This document shows, in pieces, positions 17,010 through 26,115 of a DNA stretch of 64,000 nucleotides. A model generated the notes under the pieces. It searched no databases. It saw only the letters and a program-made list of their open reading frames with translations, and had not been told where the DNA came from. Location of the stretch: assembly GCA_009788055.1 (NCBI GenBank), contig WQSG01000007.1, forward strand, positions 294 through 64,293, read 5' to 3'. Each line of letters begins with the position of its first letter. The first letter of the stretch is position 1. The stretch is from Defluviitaleaceae bacterium (GTDB taxonomy: Bacteria; Bacillota; Clostridia; Lachnospirales; WQUN01). The translations under genes and the position numbers were made by a program.

Positions 17010-20000
17010 TTAACGGCAACGGTCGCAGACGTCGTGCGGGCAGAGTGTTGGGAAGTGACCCGCCAACGCCCGTGCAAGACGGATAAGGTCGAGCGTATTC
17101 ACAACGCCGTCGCAGTTTATATCTGCGGCGCGGCGGTCGAAGGTTACATACTGCCCCACCAAATACCGCGCAAGGAGCGTCGCGCTTGCGGAAGTTACGC
17201 GCCCGCTTCCGCCTGTATCGCCGATTCTTGCGGGCTGAACGCGCACTTCGCCGTTTATGGTGGAAATTTGCAGTTCTTCGTAATCTGTGTTTCGGGGGTA
17301 TTCCTCACCTGTAAGCGCGTTTTCAAAAGTGACGGTTATTGGCAATCTGCGGTTGGTTTCCATATCATCACAAACGGAAAATGTTAAGGTTAGCAATGTG
17401 CCGTTGTGGGTGATGTTTGCCGTGCGCCCTGCCCAGCCCATGTATACATAATTGCCCACAGTGGATAAATCTTCCGGAGTTTCAAAGTTTTCGTACAGGC
17501 TGTGGTGGGATAAAGCGTAGCCCGTTAAGGTAAGTTCCGCAGGGAAATCCAAACGCATAAACATGGATGCAAAACCGGGATTGTTAGAAATGCGAACATG
17601 AACTTCCACCTCGTCACCCTGGTCTGCAAACGTCGTAGAGATGGTGAGAGCAGGCGCGGTTAGGTCAACGGGCGGCGCGGGAGCTTGTGAAATTTCAACG
17701 GTAATTTGCCTTTCTTCATAACCCTCAACATTGTATGCTCTAACCGTGAAGGTGAAATTTCCGCTTTGTGTTGGCGTACCTGATAACAACCCCTGTGCGT
17801 TAAGCGTCAGCCCCGTCGGCAAATCTCCCGTGTACGACCATGAGGGGGCGGGGTTGCCCGTTGCGGCAAAACGGAAGCTGTAATCTGTGTTTACCGCGCC
17901 GCTTGGTGCATTTGCATTTGTTATCACGGGGATGTTTTCATTTACGGGATACGAAACAATAAGAATTTCCGCACTGTAGGGCATTCCGTAAAACCTTCCG
18001 CGTAATGCGTAATCGGAAAGCCAGTATTCTTCGGGTAGGTTTATGCGGGTGTCACCGCCGATAAAATCCGTGCTTCCCATGATATGATGACTGTTTGCGG
18101 AAATTCCCGGGCCATACACAACAACCTGCCATTCAATGCCCGGAAGGGTTGGCCCCATAACACGCGCATTGTCGAATGAAATTTCTCCCGCAACCCTGTA
18201 AGATGGGGCTGTGATTCTAAAGCCTGTTGCGCCTGCGGCTGTCAGCGGCGCAATTGTCAAAAAGCTTTCGGATGTATTTACCGTGGGTTCTCCCAAGTAC
18301 AAACTCATACCGGATATCGCGCCATAGTTTACGGGAACACCGTTTCGTGTGGCTTGCAGTCTGAATCTGATTTCATCGTTGAAGTTGAAGGTGTGCGGAG
18401 ACGCTTCTGTTACGCTGAAACTGCCCACAGGTGTAACGGAAAGTGTGGTTAGCGTTTCGCGGGTGATTTCAACGGGATTGCTTTGTATGATTATAGGGTC
18501 GGTTGCATTTGCTACGATTGCCGTACCCACATACTCATTGTTGCGGTATACCCGCATTGCAATTTCATTTCCGAAACGTGCTTCAAATCCCGCTTCAACA
18601 CTTAAAAGTACGCCTATATCCAGTCTGCGCAAACGGAATTGTGCGTCCGGATTAAGTGGGCGCGTTGCAAAGGAAAGCGAGCCGTCATTGTTAAATTCGT
18701 ACATAGCGGGAACAAAAAAGTCATTGCGCCAATACATACCACCCCAGCCGAAAATATCGGTGTTTGCACCCTCACGCCCGGCTCTTGCCCTTGCGTTAAC
18801 AATGCGCACACCCTCGGCGGGTACAATGCGGAAATTATCTGTAGAACTGAACATAGTCCCCGCAACCTGTTCGGAAATACGGATGGTGTGTTCCGCGCCG
18901 TTTAGCCAGCGGTTACTGTCTGAAAAATCTAACCCTGAGCTCCAATATTCCATGGGCAAATCATTTACGGCAACAGACCAACCGCCGGAGCGTATTGTTT
19001 GAAGCGCGACAGGGCCGGAAACTGCCAACCCGCTGTCCAAATCAAGGGACGCGACCACAAGCCCGCGTTCGCGCCATTCGCTTGCTTCATTGGTGCGTTC
19101 TGTCCAGTACGAGCCGGGCTGTGAAATGCGCACTTGTCTGCCGGGGTCGCGGTCTAAAACTCCCAGCGTACCGCTACCATGTGCATCCGGACCGGGAGGG
19201 GCTTGCCACGCCATGTTGCCGGAAACCGCACCAACATATACATCAATTGCCATATCCCCCGTAGTGGGCGAAAGTGCGGCGGGCATAAGCGATAACCCGT
19301 GGATGGTAACTTCCGCAGGGGTTGTTCTTGCGGTAAACGATGTACCTCTGGGGGGCATCGAAATGTAAAGGATAAGTTCATTTCTGTCGGTAAACGAGTT
19401 TGCAAACGGGTTGGATGTTGGCGCATTCCAGTGCCTGTTTGCCGGAACGTGCCAGAAAGAAGTGTCTACAACCGCAATGCCCCCAAAGGCATTAAAAGAC
19501 TCGCGCCTATTGTTATTACCAAATGCTATATTACCTGTTGCAAAAACATCTTGCATATCCCAGTTAAACCCTCGGGGTGCAACCAACCGCACATGAAAGC
19601 CGTTGTTTGTGTGTACAGGGTCAGGGGAAAGAAACCTTCCAACAACGGCTTCTTCAATTTTTATGCCTGAAAGCCGTGCCGTGCTGGCTACGGGAACAAT
19701 ACTTTCCGTTCGTATATTCACACCGCTTCCCCAGCCTAGGAACATTTGCGCGTTTTCTACCAATGCAGTATTGGTAGGGAGCATACTCCCGCCGCCCTGC
19801 CGCAAAACAATGGACATTTCCGCATCAGATTGGCTTGCTCGTACTCCGCCAATGGTTACATCAATCCAGCCTTCAAGTGCGGGGAACTCACCTGAGATAG
19901 AACCATTTATGCTTGGCCACGCTGCCGCACGTTCTGCCCACGTTTGCGCACCGGCAAACAAGTCCAGCTGAATTTGCCGCCAAAATGTTTGATGTTGATA

Positions 20001-20657
20001 TCCCATAGGAAAGTCCCAGTCACTTGGGGTTGCCCTCCAATTCCATCCATTTCGCCCGGGAGCGTTATAGTCCAAATATTCCCTATTATTTGGGTTGTTT
20101 GCAAGATTATTCATTTGAGAGAGGAAAATGGCAACACTACTGCCCGATTCCCCTTCCACGCGAAAGTTCGGACCGGCAGAAAAAGTTAATGTAACTGCCG
20201 AATTGCGGGTAAACCTAAATGTCTCAATTCCACCCCACGGAGACCGTTGAGTCCATTCCGCATCAGGGTCAAGACCGGGCGCAATAGGCCCGGCAAAACC
20301 AACCTCATGCGCACTCGTGCCGCCTGCAATCGTAAAGTCCAGCACTGCCATTGTGCCGTGGTCAACAACCAAGTTCGACAATGCTTGTGCGTCAATTCTA
20401 AATGTATAGCTGTCTACACCCCAAACAGGAGCGTTTCTTGGGTCACGCATTTCACCGGGGCGTGCCGCAATGCTCATTGCTTCAACTTCAATACACTCAA
20501 AATTTACCGCCGAGGGCGTGGTAACGGCAAAGCCTGTAAAGTTATCGTCCGCAATCGGATGGTAATAATCTGTCGGTTCTGCCGAAACAGGCATCCCTCC
20601 AACTACCATTACAAATGCCATAAGTACACACAAAACTTTTTTAAAGCCCTTGTACAT
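17010..20657 (-). CDS. Large exported protein with Ig-like, cohesin and dockerin modules
   Basis: The 1215-residue protein has a signal peptide (KKVLCVLMAFVMVVGGMPVSA) and a long beta-rich region without recognised enzymatic motifs. Then come a He_PIG-type Ig module (about 925-1010; LPTGLTLNAQGLLSGTPTQSG), a cohesin-like domain (about 1020-1145; GDEVEVHVRISNNPGFASM) and a C-terminal dockerin-like pair. The second calcium loop is canonical (DINCDGVVNTLD). The first (DTGGSGRVTSAS) has lost acidic ligands. Having both cohesin and dockerin suggests an adaptor in a surface assembly. GGGAGC lies before the ATG. No scaffoldin or glycosidase is seen in the window. Confidence 0.8.
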   Translation of the reverse strand: MYKGFKKVLCVLMAFVMVVGGMPVSAEPTDYYHPIADDNFTGFAVTTPSAVNFECIEVEAMSIAARPGEMRDPRNAPVWGVDSYTFRIDAQALSNLVVDHGTMAVLDFTIAGGTSAHEVGFAGPIAPGLDPDAEWTQRSPWGGIETFRFTRNSAVTLTFSAGPNFRVEGESGSSVAIFLSQMNNLANNPNNREYLDYNAPGRNGWNWRATPSDWDFPMGYQHQTFWRQIQLDLFAGAQTWAERAAAWPSINGSISGEFPALEGWIDVTIGGVRASQSDAEMSIVLRQGGGSMLPTNTALVENAQMFLGWGSGVNIRTESIVPVASTARLSGIKIEEAVVGRFLSPDPVHTNNGFHVRLVAPRGFNWDMQDVFATGNIAFGNNNRRESFNAFGGIAVVDTSFWHVPANRHWNAPTSNPFANSFTDRNELILYISMPPRGTSFTARTTPAEVTIHGLSLMPAALSPTTGDMAIDVYVGAVSGNMAWQAPPGPDAHGSGTLGVLDRDPGRQVRISQPGSYWTERTNEASEWRERGLVVASLDLDSGLAVSGPVALQTIRSGGWSVAVNDLPMEYWSSGLDFSDSNRWLNGAEHTIRISEQVAGTMFSSTDNFRIVPAEGVRIVNARARAGREGANTDIFGWGGMYWRNDFFVPAMYEFNNDGSLSFATRPLNPDAQFRLRRLDIGVLLSVEAGFEARFGNEIAMRVYRNNEYVGTAIVANATDPIIIQSNPVEITRETLTTLSVTPVGSFSVTEASPHTFNFNDEIRFRLQATRNGVPVNYGAISGMSLYLGEPTVNTSESFLTIAPLTAAGATGFRITAPSYRVAGEISFDNARVMGPTLPGIEWQVVVYGPGISANSHHIMGSTDFIGGDTRINLPEEYWLSDYALRGRFYGMPYSAEILIVSYPVNENIPVITNANAPSGAVNTDYSFRFAATGNPAPSWSYTGDLPTGLTLNAQGLLSGTPTQSGNFTFTVRAYNVEGYEERQITVEISQAPAPPVDLTAPALTISTTFADQGDEVEVHVRISNNPGFASMFMRLDFPAELTLTGYALSHHSLYENFETPEDLSTVGNYVYMGWAGRTANITHNGTLLTLTFSVCDDMETNRRLPITVTFENALTGEEYPRNTDYEELQISTINGEVRVQPARIGDTGGSGRVTSASATLLARYLVGQYVTFDRRAADINCDGVVNTLDLIRLARALAGHFPTLCPHDVCDRCR

Positions 20658-20749
20658 TTTCTTGCTCCCTTCATTTTTTCGGCAAAAAATTACCGTATTT
20701 TATATTTAACGGCTCGTGAGTTACCCCAAAAACCGACACTGCCCACATA

Positions 20750-20778
20750 TTGCAACCTTCACACAAAAGTTTTATATT
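20750..20778 (+). promoter_or_regulatory. Promoter of the 93-aa gene
   Basis: TTGCAA (20750-20755) and TATATT (20773-20778) are 17 bp apart. They are followed by ACAGGAGGCGG and the ATG at 20817. Confidence 0.6.
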
Positions 20779-20816
20779 AGTACAAAACCACCACACCATT
20801 ACAGGAGGCGGAAATT

Positions 20817-21098
20817 ATGGTAAGAAAAATTGAAAACAGGGAAATTATTACACTTGGCGAAGCAAGCGAAAAATATAACAACTGCCGTTTTGTATTTGTT
20901 TACACAGAGGATATCAACTACGGCGGCGAAGAAAGCAAGGGTTACGTAGCTTACACTTATGACAAGGAAAGTGAAATGCGGCAAATACCCAAAGATGATA
21001 TAGGTGATAAAAGTTATGGTCATGACTGGGGCAGAAACTACGACCCGGAGCCTTATCCTGTTATAGGGGGCATTATTTATGGCAACGAGGGCTACTAG
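20817..21098 (+). CDS. Hypothetical protein (93 aa) upstream of the recombinase locus
   Basis: An AGGAGG site and a promoter make this a credible gene. The product is hydrophilic, with many Tyr, Asp and Glu (FVFVYTEDINYGGEES, YDKESEMRQIPKDD) and a C-terminal PVIGGIIYGNEGY. There is no membrane segment or known motif. It sits between the cohesin/dockerin gene (divergent) and the inverted-site/recombinase region. It is followed by a terminator-like hairpin at 21189-21225. The function is unknown. Confidence 0.65.
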   Translation: MVRKIENREIITLGEASEKYNNCRFVFVYTEDINYGGEESKGYVAYTYDKESEMRQIPKDDIGDKSYGHDWGRNYDPEPYPVIGGIIYGNEGY

Positions 21099-21188
21099 GC
21101 TTAGTGAAGACGGAAGGGCTATTTGTCGGATAGCGTTTAAACCGTATGAAAAATTGGTTAAACAATTAAAACCCCGCCCTCCAATTTT

Positions 21189-21225
21189 GCCGCCAATGTT
21201 TGCGAAAAGCACAGGCGGTTTTTTC
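21189..21225 (+). terminator. Probable terminator of the 93-aa gene
   Basis: A GCCGCC...GGCGG stem is followed by TTTTTTC. It lies about 90 bp downstream of the gene. Confidence 0.5.
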
Positions 21226-21310
21226 ATGCAAAATTTTTCAAAAGTCTTAGAATTGTTCATAGTGATTTTTCACCATTTTTTGCTATGCTTTTTATCAAGC
21301 ACGGCGCGTG

Positions 21311-21338
21311 ATGTAACAGAATATCCATTGTGTTACAT
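21311..21338 (+). repeat. 28-bp dif-like inverted site, left copy
   Basis: Two 11-bp arms (ATGTAACAGAA and TTGTGTTACAT) flank the 6-bp centre TATCCA. The site is 27/28 identical to the reverse complement of the copy at 21452-21479. The 11-6-11 layout is that of Xer/dif recombination sites. Confidence 0.85.
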
Positions 21339-21365
21339 TCGCGCAAACGCAGTAAAAATGGGCAT

Positions 21366-21396
21366 TAAAAAAGCGAAGACGGTTTTCATCTTCGCA
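21366..21396 (-). terminator. One-directional terminator inside the candidate invertible segment
   Basis: The stem GCGAAGA/TCTTCGC (21373-21379 and 21389-21395) has a T-run only when read on the minus strand (CTTCGCTTTTTTAAT). On the plus strand it is followed by AAAAG, so it should not stop transcription toward the recombinase as the DNA now lies. Confidence 0.6.
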
Positions 21397-21451
21397 AAAG
21401 TTCAAATTATGTACAGCTACAACCCCGATTTTATGCGGGCAAATTCAACCC

Positions 21452-21479
21452 ATGTAACACAATGGATATTATGTTACAT
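21452..21479 (-). repeat. 28-bp dif-like inverted site, right copy
   Basis: The arms ATGTAACACAA and TTATGTTACAT flank TGGATA. The right arm differs from the XerD arm of E. coli dif (TTATGTTAAAT) by one base. The similarity to the left copy stops exactly at the 28-bp boundaries. Confidence 0.85.
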
Positions 21480-21525
21480 GAAAAAAACTAATCTAAAAAA
21501 TCCAATTCCGTAGGAGGAAAAAACC

Positions 21526-22092
21526 ATGGCACTCACAGAACCAATCCGCGACCCAAAACAAGTAAGGGAATTTCTTGCGTACTACCGCAAGCTTGGGCAA
21601 ACCCGCAACCAAGTTTTAGTAACCATTGCGCTACACACGGCCTTGCGCATTTCGGATATCTTACGCCTGCGCACCTGTGATGTGTACGACTTCGCAAACC
21701 GCCGCGCCCGTACATCCATCACTATAACAGAGCGGAAAACAGGCAAAAGCAAAATCATTGCACTGCATAAAAACATCATCCGCGCACTGGAAGCCCACTT
21801 CCCGCAAGCCGCGTCAAACGCGCCGCTTATTCTGAACCTAAGTACAAACAAACCAATCAGCCGTGTACACGCATATCGTCTAATAAGTGAAGCCGCAAAC
21901 GCAATCGGCGTTATCCACAAAGTTGGCTGTCACTCACTGCGCAAAACTTTCGGCTACCATTCTTGGACAAGCGGAACTTCGCCCGTTGTCATTATGGAAA
22001 TTTACAACCATAATTCATACGCCGTCACAAAACGCTATCTTGGCGTGTCACAAGACGACAAAAACGCCGTGTACGAAAAACTGGATTTCTAA
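21526..22092 (+). CDS. Small tyrosine recombinase (FimB/RecV size class)
   Basis: The 188-residue protein consists essentially of the catalytic domain. The active-site set is complete: R41 (TALRISDIL), Lys in ERKTGKSK (71/74), H136-x-x-R139 (CHSLRKTFG), H162 (NHNS) and nucleophile Y171 (TKRYLGV). It lacks most of the N-terminal arm/core-binding domain of XerC/D or phage integrases. Its length matches FimB/FimE-type invertases and small clostridial recombinases that flip promoter segments. GGAGG lies 10 bp before ATG 21526. The neighbouring inverted 28-bp sites are likely targets (inference). No phage or integrative-element genes adjoin it. Confidence 0.88.
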   Translation: MALTEPIRDPKQVREFLAYYRKLGQTRNQVLVTIALHTALRISDILRLRTCDVYDFANRRARTSITITERKTGKSKIIALHKNIIRALEAHFPQAASNAPLILNLSTNKPISRVHAYRLISEAANAIGVIHKVGCHSLRKTFGYHSWTSGTSPVVIMEIYNHNSYAVTKRYLGVSQDDKNAVYEKLDF

Positions 22093-22188
22093 AATTTTCT
22101 AAGAAAAATTCCAAATTAATTTTAGCACCCTAATTCTCTATGTCAACAAATTTTTCCAACGTGTGTTGCTTGCCGGAAAACTTAATTA

Positions 22189-23988
22189 TCAATCCTCATC
22201 CAGCTTCAGCACATTCATGAAAGCCTGTTGGGGAACTTCTACAGAGCCTATACTGCGCATACGCTTTTTGCCCTCTTTTTGTTTTTCTAGGAGCTTTTTC
22301 TTGCGGGTGATGTCGCCGCCGTAACACTTTGAAAGAACATCTTTGCGCATTGCGCCTATTGTTTCGCGGGCAACTATTTTACTACCGATTGCGGCTTGAA
22401 TGGGGATTTCAAATTGGTGTTTCGGAATTTCTTTTTTCAACTTTTCTGCCATACGGCGGCCGCGTTCGGCGGCGGTTTTGGCGTAGACGATGAAGGAGAG
22501 CGCGTCAACGGGTTCGTGGTGGACTAAGATGTCCAGTTTAACAAGGTCGGATTGCTGATAGCCGATTAGTTCGTAATCGAAGGAAGCGTATCCGCGAGAG
22601 CGGGATTTTAGCGTGTCGAAAAAGTCATAAATAATTTCGTTAAGGGGGAGTTCGTAGCGCAGGATTGCGCGGTTTGCGTCCATGTATTCCATGCCGATGT
22701 AAACGCCGCGACGCTCTTGGCACAGTTCCATTACAGGGCCGATATACTCTGTGGGAAGCATTATTTCTGCCTTTACAATGGGTTCTTCCATGAAGTTTAT
22801 GCGTGACGGGTCGGGCATATCTGCGGGGTTGGAAAGTTCCAGTATCTCGTTGTTTGTTTTGTGAACTTTGTAAATTACGCTGGGGGCGGTGGTGATTAGG
22901 TCAAGATTATATTCGCGCTCCAGACGCTCTTGGATAATTTCGAGGTGTAGCAAACCCAGAAATCCGCAACGGAAACCGAAACCCAACGCAACAGACGTTT
23001 CGGGTTCAAATTGCAAAGCGGCGTCATTTAAGCGAAGCTTCTCCAGCGAATCGCGGAGGTCTGTGTATCTCGCGCCGTCGGACGGGAAAATTCCGCAGTA
23101 AACCATGGGGTTTACCTGCTTGTATCCGGGGAACGGTTCGGGAGTTTTTCGGCTTATTTCGGTAACGGTGTCGCCAATGCTTGTGTCGCGCACGTTTTTG
23201 ATGCTTGCGGTGATATATCCTACTTCGCCCGCAGAAAGTTTGTCGCTTGCGATAAATTTGCCGGGGCCGAAATAGCCCGTTTCCACTATTTCAAATTGCT
23301 TATCTGTTGCCATAAAATACGCCTGTGTTCCTTTTTTAATAACGCCGTCGATTACCCGAATGAAAACTATTACGCCCTTGTAAGCGTCGTACAACGAGTC
23401 GAAAATAAGGGCTTTAAGCGGCGCGGAAGGGTCGCCCGTGGGCGCGGGAATCGCGCTTACCACGCGGTCGAAAACGTGCTGTATGTTAAGCGAATTTTTT
23501 GCGGAAATAAGCGGCGCGTCTGTTGTGTCCAGCCCGATTACATTTTCTATGTCTTCCTTTACTTTGTCGGGGTCTGCGGATGGCAGGTCTATTTTGTTGA
23601 TTACAGGCACGATTTCCAAGTTGTTGTCCAGCGCCAGATACACATTTGCAAGGGTTTGCGCTTCTATGCCCTGCGCCGCGTCCACGATTAAAACCGCGCC
23701 TTCGCAAGCGGCAAGCGACCGCGAAACTTCATACGTAAAATCCACATGGCCGGGGGTGTCTATCAAATTTAAAACATATTCTTCGCCGCTTGGCGCGTGA
23801 TACACCAGCCGCACAGACTGCGCCTTTATGGTTATCCCGCGCTCGCGCTCCAAGTCCATATTATCCAGCACTTGCGATTGCATTTCGCGTTTGGTTAAAA
23901 CCCCCGCGAGTTCGATTAGCCTGTCTGCCAGCGTGGATTTTCCGTGGTCGATGTGTGCTATTATGCAAAAATTTCTTATGTTTTTCAT
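22189..23988 (-). CDS. lepA: Elongation factor 4 (LepA) GTPase
   Basis: LepA (599 aa) is a ribosome-associated GTPase. G motifs are [34 protein letters not shown] and [10 protein letters not shown]. The C-terminal EF4-specific domain includes [22 protein letters not shown]. Length and motif spacing are normal. It is the last gene of the lspA-rluD-propeller-lepA run, 16 bp after its upstream neighbour. It is convergent with the recombinase gene. Confidence 0.97.
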   Translation of the reverse strand: MKNIRNFCIIAHIDHGKSTLADRLIELAGVLTKREMQSQVLDNMDLERERGITIKAQSVRLVYHAPSGEEYVLNLIDTPGHVDFTYEVSRSLAACEGAVLIVDAAQGIEAQTLANVYLALDNNLEIVPVINKIDLPSADPDKVKEDIENVIGLDTTDAPLISAKNSLNIQHVFDRVVSAIPAPTGDPSAPLKALIFDSLYDAYKGVIVFIRVIDGVIKKGTQAYFMATDKQFEIVETGYFGPGKFIASDKLSAGEVGYITASIKNVRDTSIGDTVTEISRKTPEPFPGYKQVNPMVYCGIFPSDGARYTDLRDSLEKLRLNDAALQFEPETSVALGFGFRCGFLGLLHLEIIQERLEREYNLDLITTAPSVIYKVHKTNNEILELSNPADMPDPSRINFMEEPIVKAEIMLPTEYIGPVMELCQERRGVYIGMEYMDANRAILRYELPLNEIIYDFFDTLKSRSRGYASFDYELIGYQQSDLVKLDILVHHEPVDALSFIVYAKTAAERGRRMAEKLKKEIPKHQFEIPIQAAIGSKIVARETIGAMRKDVLSKCYGGDITRKKKLLEKQKEGKKRMRSIGSVEVPQQAFMNVLKLDED

Positions 23989-24004
23989 AGATAAAATCTC
24001 CCGT

Positions 24005-25141
24005 TTAGGTTAGTTTTACGGCAAAATGCGCTTTAACCGTTTCGTTTTCGGATATGATATATTTTCCGTTGGAGTAAATCACGCCGTTTTTTGTGACGCA
24101 ATAGCTTATCACGGATTTGTGCAGAACTGTCTCCTCGCCGCTTGATGAGCGTTTCACAAGCTCCCAGCTTCGCGGTGCGTAGCCCGCGTTTTTGTCGCCC
24201 GCGGCGATATTAAGTTTCAGATTTTTTTCGGATTCAATTAAGTTGCCGTCAACAAAAATTTCTTGTGCGGATTTTTGGGCAAGCTTCGCGGGGTTCGCGC
24301 CCGCCGTGTTTAGCGATTCGCCCGTGTAACTGCGCGTGAAAAAGCTTAACCATCCGCCAATGGCGCGTAAAATTTTAAAGGGCGCGGTTAGAAAATCTAT
24401 TATCGAAATTCCGCGCCGCGTGGGCGGCTTAAACGGGCGTCGTATGAAATACAAATTGCCGTTTTCGTCTTCAAACGGGCTGATATATTCCGTCTCGCCG
24501 CCGCTTAAAACTTCGTCAAGTTCGCCCGTTTTTGTGTTAAGTCGGTAGATGCTTCTCGGCCCCAAGCCGCCGAAATATCCGCCGCTGTCGTAGCCTATTC
24601 CCGCGCTGTCGTAGTATAAAATATTTTCGTTTTTCCGCGACCATTTCGGGTTGCAATCGGAACACTCGCCGTCGGTTAGACCGTTAAAATTATTTTCGGA
24701 GATGTCGAACAGGGAGATATGCCGCTCCATATGACCGTGTGCGCATGATACCGCAATTATGCCCGCAGAATTTACATCCAATTCGTAAAATCCGATACCC
24801 GTGTGGACAAAAACGTGCGTGTCGGGTGCGCCCGTTTCCGAGAAATACATTCCGCCGCCCTGCTGATAATTCAGCGAGTAAACCATCTTGTTTTCGTGGC
24901 GCGAAACGCCCGCAACTTGCAGTTTTAACGTTTGGTCGAACGCTTCTTCCGACCCACCATACATAGACATAGAGCCGCCCATGAATTTCGCGCCTGTGCC
25001 GCTGTTTTTCCACTCGTTTTTGCGGCGTATTTCGCGAGCGCGTTCGCGGTATTTTTCCGCAATTTCGCACTCCACTACGCTTATTTTCGAGTCTTGCAAA
25101 ATATTAATGCGACCTTCGGATAAAAATGCTGTCTGCTCCAT
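24005..25141 (-). CDS. Hypothetical beta-propeller-like protein
   Basis: The 378-residue protein starts with ATG overlapping the rluD stop (TAATG), so it is translated with rluD. Repeated blade-like patterns ([70 protein letters not shown]) resemble TolB/DUF5050-type propellers. A central segment ([22 protein letters not shown]) is hydrophobic and may be membrane-peripheral. No signal peptide is visible. I do not recognise a specific family. The conserved-operon position suggests a cytoplasmic or membrane-associated role. Confidence 0.65.
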   Translation of the reverse strand: MEQTAFLSEGRINILQDSKISVVECEIAEKYRERAREIRRKNEWKNSGTGAKFMGGSMSMYGGSEEAFDQTLKLQVAGVSRHENKMVYSLNYQQGGGMYFSETGAPDTHVFVHTGIGFYELDVNSAGIIAVSCAHGHMERHISLFDISENNFNGLTDGECSDCNPKWSRKNENILYYDSAGIGYDSGGYFGGLGPRSIYRLNTKTGELDEVLSGGETEYISPFEDENGNLYFIRRPFKPPTRRGISIIDFLTAPFKILRAIGGWLSFFTRSYTGESLNTAGANPAKLAQKSAQEIFVDGNLIESEKNLKLNIAAGDKNAGYAPRSWELVKRSSSGEETVLHKSVISYCVTKNGVIYSNGKYIISENETVKAHFAVKLT

Positions 25142-26115
25142 TAATTTCCCCCGATAGCTAAAATTGCTTTTTGAAAATAATCCGGTAGTGGCGAAGTAAA
25201 TTCCATTTCCGCGCCGCTTGACGGGTGCGAAAACCGCAAGCCAACCGCGTGAAGAATTTGCCCCTCCAGCCCAAACGGTTGACGCGCCGTACCATACACG
25301 GTATCGCCAAGAACCGGATTGCCGATATGCGCCATATGCACACGTATTTGGTGCGTGCGCCCTGTTTCCAGCCGCGCCGCAATTAGCGTGAAGCCCTTGA
25401 ATTTTTCCAGTATTTCTATATTTGTAACGGCATTCCGCGCCCGCGTTTTTTCAAGAGTATGCGGCGGAATTACCGCCATTTTTTTGCGGTCGCGGGGGTG
25501 CCGCCCGATAGGCAAATCAATGCGCAGATTCTTTTTTACATTGCCCAAACAAACTGCGTTGTAAGTACGCCCCATGGTTCGTTTTTCAAGCTGTGCCGCC
25601 AGCGCGATATGCGCCGTGTCATTTTTTGCAACAACCATCAAGCCCGAAGTATCCTTATCCAACCTATGCACAATCCCCGGACGCAGTTCGCCGCCAATTT
25701 CGGAAAGGCTACAGTGATGCAACAACGCATTCACCAGCGTTCCGCTGTGATGCCCCGCCGCAGGGTGTACAACAAGCCCGCGCGGTTTGTCCACCACAAG
25801 CAAATCGCTATCTTCATAAATAATGTTAAGCGGAATTTCCTCCGCCATTGCTTCAAGCGGGACAGGCGCGGGGATTTCTACCGTGATTAAAAGATTTTCT
25901 TGAACAATAGAATTCTTTAAGACCTTGGGGGTTTCACCCCCAATACCCCCACAAGGGGACATTGTCCCCTTGACCCCTAAAATTTGCACGCGATTATCGG
26001 ACAGCATTTTTTGTGCCGCACTGCGGGAAGATATTTCTTCGCAGTATTCGGCAAGGAATGTGTCTATGCGTTTGCCGTCGGCTTCGGGGGGGACTATTAA
26101 TTCGATGATTTTCAT
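25141..26115 (-). CDS. rluD: RluD-family pseudouridine synthase with repeat-derived insert in the S4 domain
   Basis: The 324-residue enzyme isomerises uridines in rRNA. It has an N-terminal S4 domain and the catalytic block PGIVHRLDKDTSGLMVVAKN (catalytic Asp in RLDKDT), followed by GRTHQIRVHMAHIGNPVLGD. Residues about 46-68 are translated from an in-frame palindromic repeat (GTMSPCGGIGGETPKVLK) inserted in the S4 beta-hairpin; the family has only a short loop here. The catalytic domain is intact. Start ATG 26115 overlaps the lspA stop by 4 bp (ATGA). The exact rRNA target (RluD-like or RluB/C-like) is not determined. Confidence 0.92.
   Translation of the reverse strand: MKIIELIVPPEADGKRIDTFLAEYCEEISSRSAAQKMLSDNRVQILGVKGTMSPCGGIGGETPKVLKNSIVQENLLITVEIPAPVPLEAMAEEIPLNIIYEDSDLLVVDKPRGLVVHPAAGHHSGTLVNALLHHCSLSEIGGELRPGIVHRLDKDTSGLMVVAKNDTAHIALAAQLEKRTMGRTYNAVCLGNVKKNLRIDLPIGRHPRDRKKMAVIPPHTLEKTRARNAVTNIEILEKFKGFTLIAARLETGRTHQIRVHMAHIGNPVLGDTVYGTARQPFGLEGQILHAVGLRFSHPSSGAEMEFTSPLPDYFQKAILAIGGN
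25916..25982. repeat. Palindromic repeat family, copy 6 (in frame inside rluD)
   Basis: This left-half copy (about 67 bp) has TTTAAGACCTTGGGGG, the TTGGGGGTTTCACCCCCAA hairpin and CAAGGGGACATTGTCCCCTTG, ending at ACCCCTAAA. It is read on the minus strand as part of the RluD S4 domain without a stop. Confidence 0.92.

Larger units (their letters stand above)
21311..21479. other. Candidate invertible DNA segment upstream of a tyrosine recombinase
   Basis: Two 28-bp sites in inverted orientation enclose 113 bp. The flanked DNA holds no convincing gene but carries a terminator hairpin that works on the minus strand in this orientation. The site pair ends 46 bp before the recombinase start. Site-specific recombination between inverted copies would flip the segment and place the terminator in front of the recombinase. 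Inversion is inferred from the layout. Regulator operators are the main alternative. Confidence 0.55.

Noticed and set aside
21079-21513. A 144-codon plus-strand frame spanning the candidate invertible segment
   Set aside because: It starts inside the 93-aa gene without a ribosome binding site, crosses a terminator and both 28-bp sites, and has no protein-like composition.
21526-22092. Phage or integrative-element integrase
   Set aside because: The protein lacks the N-terminal arm-binding domain, no phage or conjugation genes or tRNA attachment site adjoin it, and inverted sites lie next to it, which fits an invertase better.
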